From Euzebya pacifica (GTDB taxonomy: Bacteria; Actinomycetota; Nitriliruptoria; Euzebyales; Euzebyaceae), in NCBI RefSeq assembly GCF_003344865.1, contig NZ_CP031165.1, forward strand, positions 5,585,910-5,649,909: DNA of 64,000 bases, read 5' to 3'. The notes beneath the pieces are model-generated. The model had not been told where the DNA came from. It ran no database searches and worked only from the letters and a program-made list of their open reading frames with translations. Made by a program: the position numbers and the translations under genes. Below, in pieces: positions 17,109-26,777 of this stretch (position 1 is its first letter; every line of letters starts with the position of its first letter).

Positions 17109-18702
17109 CGCCGGACGTGCACGGGCGCTGACGGCCCGGTGCGACCGGTTCCTGCACTGGCACGGGCAGCGCACCCCGGCTGACCTGCTGGCCGAGCTGC
17201 CCGACGAGGTCGGGCCCGACCGGTACGGCGACGGCGGGGTCGTCGCCGACCTGGAGGCCGAGGTCGCCGAGCTGCTCGGCAAGCCTGCGGCGGTGTTCAT
17301 GCCGTCGGGCACGATGGCCCAGCAGATCGCCCTGCGCATCCACGCCGAGGACGTCGGCAGCGCGACGGCGTTGATGCACCCGACCGCGCACCTGCTGCTG
17401 CACGAGGACGAGGGGCCGCAGCGCCTGCACGGGCTGACCCTGCGGCCGGTCGGATCACCGGTGGCGCTGCTCTCGCTGTCGGACCTCGAGGCCGTCGCCG
17501 AACCGGCGGGGTCGCTGCTGCTGGAGCTGCCGCAGCGGGAGATCGGTGGTCGGCTGCCGTCGTGGGAGGCGTTGGTGGCACAGACCACGTGGGCCCGCGA
17601 ACGCGGCATGGCCGTGCACATGGACGGGGCGCGGCTGTGGGAGGCCGCCGCCGGCTACGACCGGCCACACGCCGAGGTCGCCGCGCTGTTCGACAGCGTC
17701 TACGTGTCGTTCTACAAGGGCCTCGGGGCCATCGCCGGTGCCTGCTTGGTGGGCGAGGACGACCTGGTCGAGCGGGCCCGGGAGTGGCGCCACCGCCACG
17801 GCGGGATGGTGTTCGCGCTGTGGCCCTACGCCGCCAGCGCGTTGGCCGGCCTGCGGGCGCGGCTGGACCGCATGCCCGCCTACCTGGCCCACGCCAGGGC
17901 CATCGCGGCTGCGCTGGCCGGGGTCGACGGGGTGGAGGTCGTGCCGGACCCGCCACAGGTGTCGATGTTCCACGTGGCGATGCGGACGACCGCGGCGGAC
18001 TTCCGGGTCCAGGCGCATCGCCTGGCGCTGGAGGAGGGGATCGCCGTGTGGTCGCAGTCGTGGCCCGCGGAGATGCCGTCGTGGCAGCGTGTCGAGCTGA
18101 CCGTCGGCGACGCCACGCTGGGCTTCACACCGGAGGAGGTCGCCGACGTGATCGCGCGGCTGGTCACGCCCGTGGGTGCGTCCGGTCCGGCGGAGCAGCC
18201 GGTCGAGGTGCTGGCCGAGGACGGGTCGGTGGCCGACGTGGTGCCCCGTGCCCGCATGCGTGCCGAGGGGCTGCGCCACCGCTCCACCTATGTCGTGGTC
18301 CTCACCAGCGACGACGAGGTCGTCGTGCACCGTCGCGCGGAGTGGAAGGACCTTGCGGGCGGCCACTGGGACCTGGCCTTCGGTGGCATCTGCGACGTCG
18401 GTGAACCGTGGGAGGCCGCGGCCCGCCGGGAGCTGGCCGAGGAGGCGGGCCTGGAGGGTGTGCCGCTGGAGTACCTCGGTGAGGTCGAGTGGTCCGCGGC
18501 ATCGCCGACCGACCCCGCGTCGTTGGTGGGGCGCGTGTGGGTCGCCCGGTTCGACGGCGAGCTGCACCCGACCGATGGCGAGGTCACGGCGCTGGACCGC
18601 GTCCCGCTCGCTGAGCTCGACGCCTGGCTGGCCAGCCACGAGGTCGTCGAGGACACCCGCGAGCTGATCCCTCCCCTCCTCCGCGACCTGCTCGACGGCT
18701 GA
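17101..18702 (+). CDS. Threonine-aldolase-type lyase fused to a Nudix hydrolase
   Basis: 533 residues in one frame. Residues 1-360 are a beta-eliminating lyase / threonine aldolase fold: GKPAAVFMPSGTMAQQIAL, MDGARLWEAAAG, and SVYVSFYKGLGAIAG with the PLP Lys near 206. Residues about 370-533 are a Nudix hydrolase; GICDVGEPWEAAARRELAEEAG near 430-450 matches the Nudix box GX5EX7REUXEEXGU exactly. The linker around 360-380 contains no stop or shift. I know of no standard pathway joining these activities; a repair or housekeeping function for an amino-acid or isoprenoid-like substrate is only a guess. Coupled to the upstream VOC gene by an 8-nt overlap. Confidence 0.88.
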   Translation: MDDAGRARALTARCDRFLHWHGQRTPADLLAELPDEVGPDRYGDGGVVADLEAEVAELLGKPAAVFMPSGTMAQQIALRIHAEDVGSATALMHPTAHLLLHEDEGPQRLHGLTLRPVGSPVALLSLSDLEAVAEPAGSLLLELPQREIGGRLPSWEALVAQTTWARERGMAVHMDGARLWEAAAGYDRPHAEVAALFDSVYVSFYKGLGAIAGACLVGEDDLVERAREWRHRHGGMVFALWPYAASALAGLRARLDRMPAYLAHARAIAAALAGVDGVEVVPDPPQVSMFHVAMRTTAADFRVQAHRLALEEGIAVWSQSWPAEMPSWQRVELTVGDATLGFTPEEVADVIARLVTPVGASGPAEQPVEVLAEDGSVADVVPRARMRAEGLRHRSTYVVVLTSDDEVVVHRRAEWKDLAGGHWDLAFGGICDVGEPWEAAARRELAEEAGLEGVPLEYLGEVEWSAASPTDPASLVGRVWVARFDGELHPTDGEVTALDRVPLAELDAWLASHEVVEDTRELIPPLLRDLLDG

Positions 18703-18748
18703 CACGACGCCACGCGTGTCGGGCGATCACGACGGGCGGTCGGCAGCC

Positions 18749-19974
18749 TCAAGACTTCGTTGCAACACGACACTTCGAGGTGGAGGCGGTAGGTCATGGT
18801 GAGGTCGAGGGCCAAGGGTGAGAAGCGGTGGTTGCGGTTGCCTGATGAGGTGCGGGCGGAGGTGATCCGTCGGGCACGAGCCGGTCAGGGCCGCCGGCAG
18901 ATCCTTGAGGAGGTCGACATCTCCGTGGGCAGCTTCCTCAACGTGCTCAAGCCGTTTGGTGGGGTGTTGCGGGCAGAGCTTGCGACTGATCCCTCACCGC
19001 ACCGGTTGTCGCTTGATGATCGGGTGGAGATCCGGTTGGGGATCGGTCGGGGCGAGACCTATCAGGCCATCGCCGATCGGGTCGGCCGGCACAAGTCCTC
19101 GGTGTGGCGCGAGGTGGACCGCAACGGTGGCCGTGAGGCCTACCGGCCGATGCTTGCCCACAAGCGTGCCCACGAGCAGGCACGGCGGGCCAAGCCGACC
19201 AAGCTCGCCAGCTGCGCGGAGCTGGCCGGCCTCGTCGAGCACGGCCTGCGCAGACTGTGGTCGCCCCAGCAGATCGCTGCAGATCTCAAGGAGCGGTTCG
19301 GCGACGATGAGTCGATGACGGTGTCACACGAGACGATCTACAAGTCGCTGTACGTCCAGGGGCGGGGCGAGCTGCGACGCGAGCTGACGTCGTGCCTGCG
19401 GACCGGTCGGGCCAAGCGGGTCCCCTCCGGTCGATCTCCCCGGCCACGCATGCACGACATGGTGATGATCAGCGAGCGGCCCGCGGAGGTGGAGGACCGT
19501 GCCGTGCCCGGTCACTGGGAGGGCGACCTGATCATCGGCAAGGACGGCAAGTCCGCGGTGGGCACCCTGGTGGAGCGCTCCACCCGTTACGTGATGCTGA
19601 TGCACCTCGATGGCGACCGGACCGCCGCGACGGTGCGCGATGCCATGACCACCGCGATCACCGGGCTGCCCGAGCACCTGCGGCGGTCCATCACCTGGGA
19701 CCAGGGCATCGAGATGGCCGAGCACGTCCAGTTCACCATCGACACCGACGTGCCCGTCTACTTCTGCGACCCCCACTCGCCCTGGCAACGCGGTTCCAAC
19801 GAGAACACCAACGGGTTGCTGCGCCAGTACATGCCCAAGGGCACCGACCTGTCAGTCCACACCCCAGCGGACCTCAACGACTTCGCCGAGAGCCTCAACA
19901 CCCGCCCCCGACAAACCCTCGGCTGGAAGACCCCAGCCGCCCAACTCGCCCAACTTGTTGCACCCACCGGTTGA
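18749..19974 (+). mobile_element. IS30 family insertion sequence
   Basis: About 1.2 kb with a single transposase gene. Imperfect terminal repeats share the frame TCAA-N8-TGCAACA: left end 18749-18767, right end TGTTGCA-N8-TTGA at 19956-19974, the latter overlapping the transposase stop, as is common in IS30 elements. No clear target duplication was found beside these ends. The element sits between two convergent genes and does not interrupt either. Confidence 0.75.
18796..19974 (+). CDS. IS30 family transposase
   Basis: 392 residues, apparently intact. Helix-turn-helix regions at the N-terminus (RRQILEEVDISVGSFLNVL; TYQAIADRVGRHKSSVWREV) and the IS30 DDE catalytic core: HWEGDLIIGK (first Asp), SITWDQGIEM (second Asp) and DPHSPWQRGSNENTNGLLR (Glu), followed by the family's PKGTDLS and TLGWKTPAAQL end. 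It cuts and pastes or copies the element; being full length it may still be active. Confidence 0.95.
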   Translation: MVRSRAKGEKRWLRLPDEVRAEVIRRARAGQGRRQILEEVDISVGSFLNVLKPFGGVLRAELATDPSPHRLSLDDRVEIRLGIGRGETYQAIADRVGRHKSSVWREVDRNGGREAYRPMLAHKRAHEQARRAKPTKLASCAELAGLVEHGLRRLWSPQQIAADLKERFGDDESMTVSHETIYKSLYVQGRGELRRELTSCLRTGRAKRVPSGRSPRPRMHDMVMISERPAEVEDRAVPGHWEGDLIIGKDGKSAVGTLVERSTRYVMLMHLDGDRTAATVRDAMTTAITGLPEHLRRSITWDQGIEMAEHVQFTIDTDVPVYFCDPHSPWQRGSNENTNGLLRQYMPKGTDLSVHTPADLNDFAESLNTRPRQTLGWKTPAAQLAQLVAPTG

Positions 19975-20000
19975 CAACAAGGTCCCGAATCCGACACGCG

Positions 20001-23000
20001 TCACCAGGGGGCGGCGTCGTCGTCGCGGTCGAAGGCCTTGTCGCGGGCCCTGCGGAGGGCGGACAGGCCCGTGGCGGGTTCCTCCGCCGCGGGGGCTGGC
20101 GCACCATCACGATCAGGATCGGGATCAGGAGGAGGGGAGGCGGGCGCGCCGACGTTCGACGGCTCGGATCCAGGTCCGGCCAGCGGGGGTGATCCGCCGG
20201 GGGGACCGCGATGGCCGACCCCCGGGCTGACCGGTACGCGGTCGGCCGGCGACGGCGGTGCGACGGCGCTCGGCGGCGGCGGCGTGCGGGTCGTGCCCGA
20301 CCGCAACCGACGCAGGTCACCGCGCTCGAGGCGCAGGCGGCGCACGCCGACCTCGGCCATGGCCAGCACCATGGCGGCGACGAGCAGCCACGACCGGATA
20401 TGTACGCCCCGCCGGCCCGGGTCGAGGTCGTCGCTGCGGAAGGCCGTGGCCTCGGCCGGGTCGACCAGCCCACCGGTCTGCTCCGCCGCCCGGGTCAACG
20501 CGGCGTCGTCGGCGGGAGCGGCGCCGAACTCGGCCGGGTAGGCCCGCACGGCGGGCACGTTCGCCCGGCCGATCGGCTCGCCGGCACCGTCGGTGGCGAG
20601 GATGCTGACCAGGTGCACGCCCTCGGCCTCGGCCGGCAGCGTGCCTGAGAACCCACCGTCGTCGTCGCGGTGCAGCTCGACCTCGTGCCGGACGCCGTCG
20701 GGGTCGACGACGGTCGCCGCCACGGTCGTCCCTGCCACGTTGGCAGGCACCTGGGCGGTGATCTCGAGGCCACCCGGGCCCGCCGTCGCCGTGGCATCGA
20801 TCGTGTCCCCGGTCGCGTCGGGGAACGTGTCCTTGACCACGTCGGCCCAGAACGACTGGTAGCCACCCCAGCCGACCCAGCCCGCGGACCAGCGGGCTGC
20901 CGCGTCGCTGGTCCACGCCGTTGCCGTGCCCGCACCGACCTGCCACGTCGCCAGCAGCGGATCGGCGAACTCGCCGACCGTCAGCAGCCGGCGGGCCGTC
21001 GGCTTGGCGGTGGTGGCCACGAACCCCAGCAGCGGCGGCGCGCTGTCCAGCCCCTCGGTGGCGTCGTCCAGCCCGGTGACGGTGGGCACGAAGCTGCCCT
21101 CGCTGACCAGCGGACGGGCGACCTGCATGACCTCCGCCGCCAGGATCTCGGGGATCTCCGACAGGTCGCGTCCCGGGTAGTACCGGCCACCACCCCGCCG
21201 GGCCATGTCCTCGAGCTCGTCGAAGCTGCCCTCGCCGGTCCCGACGACCGACAGCGTGATGCCGGCGTCGAGCGCCTCGTCGGCGACCGGGCCGAGGCCG
21301 GTCAGGTCACCCATGAACCCGTCGGAGAACAGCACGATGTGTCGTAGCTCGGCATCGGCACCGCGCAGCCCCTCGATGGCGATGCGGATGGCCTGGGGGA
21401 TGTCGGTGTTGCCGGACGGCTGCAGCTGCGCCAGGCCGTCCTCGACCACGGCGGATTCGGGTACCTGCTGCAGCGGCAGGACCCAGTGCGACTGGGTGTC
21501 GAAGGCGAGCACGCCGACGGTGTCGGTGGACTCCAGCGCCTGCACGGCCCGGCGGACGGCCTGTCGGGCGATCTCGGTCTTCTGGACCGCGCCGGGATCC
21601 TCCTGGATCGGGCCGCCCATGGCTTCGTCGGCGCAGTGGCAGGCCCCCATGGATTCGGAGGAATCCACGACCAGCGCTTCGGCGACCCGCGGGCGGCGCA
21701 GCGGATCGGTGATCCGCGAGGAGACGGGGAGCAGGTCCTCCAGCGGGGTGTCGGTGTAGTCGCCCAGCCCGAACGACTGCTCACCACCGACGGCCACCAG
21801 GCCCACCCCGCCGTCACGCACGGCCGCGTCGAGGGCGGTCATCCCCGCCGTCCCCAGGGACGGGGCAGCCACGTCGACCAGGACGACCGCATCGTGGGCC
21901 AGCAGGCGGTCGGCCGTCGGCACCCCCTGGCTGATGGGCCGCTGCTCGACGCTGATGCCGCCGGCCTCCAGCGCCGCAGCCAGCGGGTCGGCGTCGGTGG
22001 GGTCACCGGCGATCATCAGGACGCGCGGGGGGCCGGCGACCCTGACCGCGGCCTGACCGGTGTCGTTGCGGGCCACCGTCGACTCGCCGCTGCGCAGCTC
22101 GGCGGTGACGCGGTCCAGGGGGTCCTCACCGGCGACGTGGTCGACGGTGACCGTCGAGGTGCCCGGGGGCAGCTGGACGGGCTGGCTTGCGATCTGCTGG
22201 TCCCCGACGCGGACGACGAGGACGCCCTCGGCGTCGCGGCCGGTGTCGTTGCGCAGGACGACATCGACCGGGTAGGACTCGCCCTGCCGGACCGACGCGG
22301 GGACCTCGACGGCCTCGACCAGCACGTCGGCGACGCCGGCCTCGCCGACCCGGACGACGTCCAGGCCGATCCCGGTCTCGGCCAGCAGCGCCGCGGCCTG
22401 GTCGAGGTTGCCCTGGGTGGCCCGGCCGTCGGTCAGCAGCACGACCCGTCGACGGTTCTCCTGGCCGAGCAGCCCCCCGGCCAGCCGGACCGCCCGTTCC
22501 ATGTCGCTGCCGTCCTCGCGGACCACGACGGGCGGCAGGACGCTCGGGCTGTCGTTGAGCAGGCGGTGGGCCACCTGGGCGTCGCGGCCGAACAGGACCA
22601 CGCCGATGCGGTCGTCCTCGGCGGCACCGTCGCTGGCGGCCCTGATCCACTCCAGCGCGGCCTGCTGCCCGCGCGAGCCCATGCTGGCGGAGGCGTCGAC
22701 GACGAACACGACGTCGACGTCCCGGCCCCGCAGCGGCAGCGCCGGGTCCAGCAGCGTGGCGACCAGCAGCACGAGGGTGGCGATCCGCATGCCGGTGGCC
22801 AGCCGCCGACGACGATCCGTACGGCCGGATGCCCGACCGTCGGTCGTGCGCGTCCGCCATGCCGCCCACGCCTGCAGCAGCACCTCCAGGCCGACCAGGG
22901 CGGCGGCCGCGGCGGCGAACCATCGCCACAGCTCGACCCGACCGTCGGTCACGAGCGCCGTGTCACCGGGCAGGGCAAGCTCCTGTGCGACCTCGCCGGG

Positions 23001-24827
23001 CGTGACGGTGGTGGTGTCGGCGGAGGAGGGCACGCCCAGGGTGGGTTCGACGACCACCAGGTCGGACTCGGCCGTGTCGGGGTTGACGGCCAGGACACGG
23101 GGGGCGGTGTCGGGCACGACCCCCTCGTAGGCGACGGTCCAGACCCCGGGCGCGTCGAGGGTGGCGCTGGGCCGGAAGCCGCCGACCGGCACGGTGGCCC
23201 CGTCGGGGGAGGTGAGGGTCGCCTCGACGCCGGTGGGCAGCGGCAGGGCACGGTCGGCGCCGGCGGTCAACGGCAGGTCGGTGGTCGGGGCGGCCAGCTG
23301 CTGCACGGCGTTGGCGACCAGGACCGGCAGGCCGACCTGCAGCGGCAGGTTGGAGTCGGCCAGCGCGAACGGCAGCAGCACCATGGCGGCATCGCCGACG
23401 CGGCCGGCCAGCAGCAGCGGCCCACCGGGCCCGTCGACCAGTCGACGCATCGACGGGGCCTCGACGACGGCCATCTCGGCGACGGCCAGGTCGGTGAGGT
23501 CGGCGTCGGCCAGCAACGGGTCGGCGGTGTCGACGCTGGTGATGGTCGGCAGGCTGCGCCGGCCGGTGACGGTGACGTCGTCGGGAAGGCTGGTCGGGGC
23601 CACCGCCAGGATCGGGACCGTCGGGACGGGCGGCAGGTCGACCCGGTCGGCGACGATGAAGTCGATGCCGTCCAGCACGTCCTCGGCGGCCGCGTCGGCG
23701 GGGCTCGCCTCGGCGCCTCCCTCCGGGCGCGCTGTCACCGATGTCGGCAACGAGTCGGCGCGGGTGACGTCCACCCCCGGCACCGCGGCAAGGGCCGCCT
23801 CGAGGTAGAGGTTGTCGGGTCCGACGTGCAGCACGCGCACGTCGGGTCGGTCGGGCAGGACCACCCGGGCGCGGTTGTCGTGGGCCAGTCCGTCACTGAT
23901 CCGCTCGCCGTCGGGGCCGTCGTCGTCGACGACGACGGACGCCTCGAGCACGGGCGGCCCGTCGTCGGCATCACCCTCGAGCCCCTCGACGTCCACCTCG
24001 ACGTCGGTGCGGCCCCGTGGGTCGACCGTCGCCGCCCGGGTGGCGACCGTGTCGTCGTCGACGGTCACGGTGACGACGACGTCGAGGGGGATGTCGGCGT
24101 GGCTGTCGACCTGCACGACCAGGCGGGCGCTGCCCCCACCGAGCGGCACGGCACGCACGGCCCCGATCGCCACGTTGGGGCCGGTTTCGCCGACGAGGTC
24201 CAGGATCGTGCCGCCCGGGGCAAGCGACGCGGCGTCGGGGGTGATGCCGCCGTCGGTGACGAGGTGCAGGACGGTGTCCTCCCCGGGCCGGATCATCGCC
24301 GCGGCCAGGGTCAACGCCTCGTCCATCGCGCCGGCGGTGCCGTCGGCCCGGATGCCGTCCAGCGTCGCCTCGGCCCGGCTGGCGGGCAGGGTGTCGGCGA
24401 TCACCCTGGCATGGGTCCCGGCCAGGACGACGGAGACGAGGCGACCGTCACCCGCACGGTCGACAAGCTCGGCAACGACGGCACGGGCGTGTTCGATGCG
24501 GGCCAGCCCGTCGGCGGTGGCCGCCTGCATCGACGCCGACCCGTCGACCACGACGATCGTGTGGTCCGACACCTCCGCCGGCACCGCAACCGCCGGGCGG
24601 GCCAGCGCGAGGGTCCCCATCAGCAGGGCGAGCGCGATGATCCAGAACGTCCGGTCGGGCGTGAACCGCTGCCACGGAATGGCCGCCGAGGCCGTCTCCT
24701 GCTCGTCGGCGAACAGCAGGGTGGAGGCCACGACCCGCCGGGGTCGACGGCTGCGGAGGACGTACCAGAGGACCAGGGGGCCGAGCAGCGCGCCCGCAGC
24801 CAGCCCGAACGGGGCGAGCAGGCTCAC
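20001..24827 (-). CDS. BatA-like membrane protein with three VWA domains
   Basis: 1608 residues, last gene of the operon. A BatA-type N-terminus with two membrane helices (LLAPFGLAAGALLGPLVLW, then FWIIALALLMGTLAL) leads to VWA 1 with MIDAS DGSAS near 89. After a helix near 630-650 and another before 700, VWA 2 has DASAS near 712; a class I glutamine-amidotransferase-like domain without catalytic Cys runs about 935-1045 (VLMIAGDP...VGGEQSFGLGDY); VWA 3 has DSSES near 1055. A last helix (SWLLVAAMVLAMAEVGV, about 1480) precedes a Pro-rich charged tail. It reads like two Bat proteins fused. GTG start overlaps the DUF58 stop (GTGA). Confidence 0.88.
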   Translation of the reverse strand: MSLLAPFGLAAGALLGPLVLWYVLRSRRPRRVVASTLLFADEQETASAAIPWQRFTPDRTFWIIALALLMGTLALARPAVAVPAEVSDHTIVVVDGSASMQAATADGLARIEHARAVVAELVDRAGDGRLVSVVLAGTHARVIADTLPASRAEATLDGIRADGTAGAMDEALTLAAAMIRPGEDTVLHLVTDGGITPDAASLAPGGTILDLVGETGPNVAIGAVRAVPLGGGSARLVVQVDSHADIPLDVVVTVTVDDDTVATRAATVDPRGRTDVEVDVEGLEGDADDGPPVLEASVVVDDDGPDGERISDGLAHDNRARVVLPDRPDVRVLHVGPDNLYLEAALAAVPGVDVTRADSLPTSVTARPEGGAEASPADAAAEDVLDGIDFIVADRVDLPPVPTVPILAVAPTSLPDDVTVTGRRSLPTITSVDTADPLLADADLTDLAVAEMAVVEAPSMRRLVDGPGGPLLLAGRVGDAAMVLLPFALADSNLPLQVGLPVLVANAVQQLAAPTTDLPLTAGADRALPLPTGVEATLTSPDGATVPVGGFRPSATLDAPGVWTVAYEGVVPDTAPRVLAVNPDTAESDLVVVEPTLGVPSSADTTTVTPGEVAQELALPGDTALVTDGRVELWRWFAAAAAALVGLEVLLQAWAAWRTRTTDGRASGRTDRRRRLATGMRIATLVLLVATLLDPALPLRGRDVDVVFVVDASASMGSRGQQAALEWIRAASDGAAEDDRIGVVLFGRDAQVAHRLLNDSPSVLPPVVVREDGSDMERAVRLAGGLLGQENRRRVVLLTDGRATQGNLDQAAALLAETGIGLDVVRVGEAGVADVLVEAVEVPASVRQGESYPVDVVLRNDTGRDAEGVLVVRVGDQQIASQPVQLPPGTSTVTVDHVAGEDPLDRVTAELRSGESTVARNDTGQAAVRVAGPPRVLMIAGDPTDADPLAAALEAGGISVEQRPISQGVPTADRLLAHDAVVLVDVAAPSLGTAGMTALDAAVRDGGVGLVAVGGEQSFGLGDYTDTPLEDLLPVSSRITDPLRRPRVAEALVVDSSESMGACHCADEAMGGPIQEDPGAVQKTEIARQAVRRAVQALESTDTVGVLAFDTQSHWVLPLQQVPESAVVEDGLAQLQPSGNTDIPQAIRIAIEGLRGADAELRHIVLFSDGFMGDLTGLGPVADEALDAGITLSVVGTGEGSFDELEDMARRGGGRYYPGRDLSEIPEILAAEVMQVARPLVSEGSFVPTVTGLDDATEGLDSAPPLLGFVATTAKPTARRLLTVGEFADPLLATWQVGAGTATAWTSDAAARWSAGWVGWGGYQSFWADVVKDTFPDATGDTIDATATAGPGGLEITAQVPANVAGTTVAATVVDPDGVRHEVELHRDDDGGFSGTLPAEAEGVHLVSILATDGAGEPIGRANVPAVRAYPAEFGAAPADDAALTRAAEQTGGLVDPAEATAFRSDDLDPGRRGVHIRSWLLVAAMVLAMAEVGVRRLRLERGDLRRLRSGTTRTPPPPSAVAPPSPADRVPVSPGVGHRGPPGGSPPLAGPGSEPSNVGAPASPPPDPDPDRDGAPAPAAEEPATGLSALRRARDKAFDRDDDAAPW

Positions 24828-25732
24828 CCGACCACCCCGCTGCGGGGGAGGGTCAGGATCTGCGCCTCGACGGGGAGGTCGTCGACGACCCGCAGGCACG
24901 TCACCCCGGCCGCGCCGGCGGTGGCGTCCACCCCGTCCAGCCAGGCGTCCCGCCGTTCGACGAACCGCCGGCGGGCTGCCGCGGTGGCGGCCCCGTCGAC
25001 CTCGGTGCCCCGATCGGCGTCGACGAGCCGTGGGTCGTCGTCCAGCCACGGGTCCAGGTCGTCGCGACCGACGACGTGCACGAGGGCTCCGCCGGCCCGA
25101 CCCGCGCCGAGCAGGCGGACGACGTCGGCCCACCCCGGCGTCAGCAGGTCCCCGATCAGCACGACCGGTCCGCGGCCGCTGGCGGGCAGGCACCGTCGCA
25201 GCGCGGCGAGGGCGGGGTCCTCCGCCTCCAGTCGCTGGGCGTCGGCAGGGACGGGTGGCGTGGCGACCAGCCGGTCCCGCACGTCGGTCAGCCGGGCCAG
25301 CGTGGCACCGACCGCGGGACGACCCCGCTGCCACGGCCCGACCGCATCCGCGCCGTCCGTCGTGACGAGCCTGACCCGGTCACCGCCGAGCACCGCGGTC
25401 ACCGCAAGCGCGGCGGCCAGCCGGCAGGCCACCGTGGCCTTGTCACCGAAGGCCATGGATGCCGAGGTGTCGACGACGACCTGCAGGCCGACCTCGTCCT
25501 CGGCCTCGAACAGCTTGACCAGGAGCCGGCCGAGCCGCTGGTGGGCATGGTGGTCGACCCGACGTGGGTCGTCGCCCGGCTGGTAGGGGCGGTAGTCGTC
25601 GAAGTCCAGCGAGCTGCCGTGTCCTCGGGCCCGGTGCTGGCCGCTGCCACCCGTCGCCACCCGACGGCGCGCGCGCAGCTGCAGGCGTCGCAACGCCTCC
25701 AGCTCCGCGGGCTGCAGCAGGGCGGCAGGCAC
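24824..25732 (-). CDS. DUF58 domain protein of the MoxR/Bat type
   Basis: 302 residues. The DUF58 core is clear: SLDFDDYRPYQPGDDPRRVDHHAHQRLGRLLVKLFEAEDE followed by VVVDTSASM, a VWA-like MIDAS strand. DUF58 proteins are the usual partners of MoxR ATPases. GTG start lies 1 nt after the MoxR stop, and its own stop overlaps the next start, so translation is tightly coupled. Unlike many members there is no obvious membrane segment. Confidence 0.9.
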   Translation of the reverse strand: MPAALLQPAELEALRRLQLRARRRVATGGSGQHRARGHGSSLDFDDYRPYQPGDDPRRVDHHAHQRLGRLLVKLFEAEDEVGLQVVVDTSASMAFGDKATVACRLAAALAVTAVLGGDRVRLVTTDGADAVGPWQRGRPAVGATLARLTDVRDRLVATPPVPADAQRLEAEDPALAALRRCLPASGRGPVVLIGDLLTPGWADVVRLLGAGRAGGALVHVVGRDDLDPWLDDDPRLVDADRGTEVDGAATAAARRRFVERRDAWLDGVDATAGAAGVTCLRVVDDLPVEAQILTLPRSGVVG

Positions 25733-25733
25733 C

Positions 25734-26773
<1,040 letters not shown>

Positions 26774-26777
<4 letters not shown>

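Larger units (their letters stand above)
18712..20001. repeat. 11-bp inverted repeat bracketing the IS30 element
   Basis: ACGCGTGTCGG at 18712-18722 is repeated inverted as CCGACACGCGT at 19991-20001, outside the IS ends I infer. With the element removed, the two arms would form an 11-bp stem with a loop of about 42 nt between the convergent genes ending at 18702 and 20001, i.e. possibly a bidirectional terminator split by the insertion. Alternatively they are the outer termini of the element itself. Confidence 0.5.

Noticed and set aside
21486-25586. 1366-codon plus-strand frame opposite the VWA/DUF58 genes
   Set aside because: Antisense shadow of two well-supported genes.
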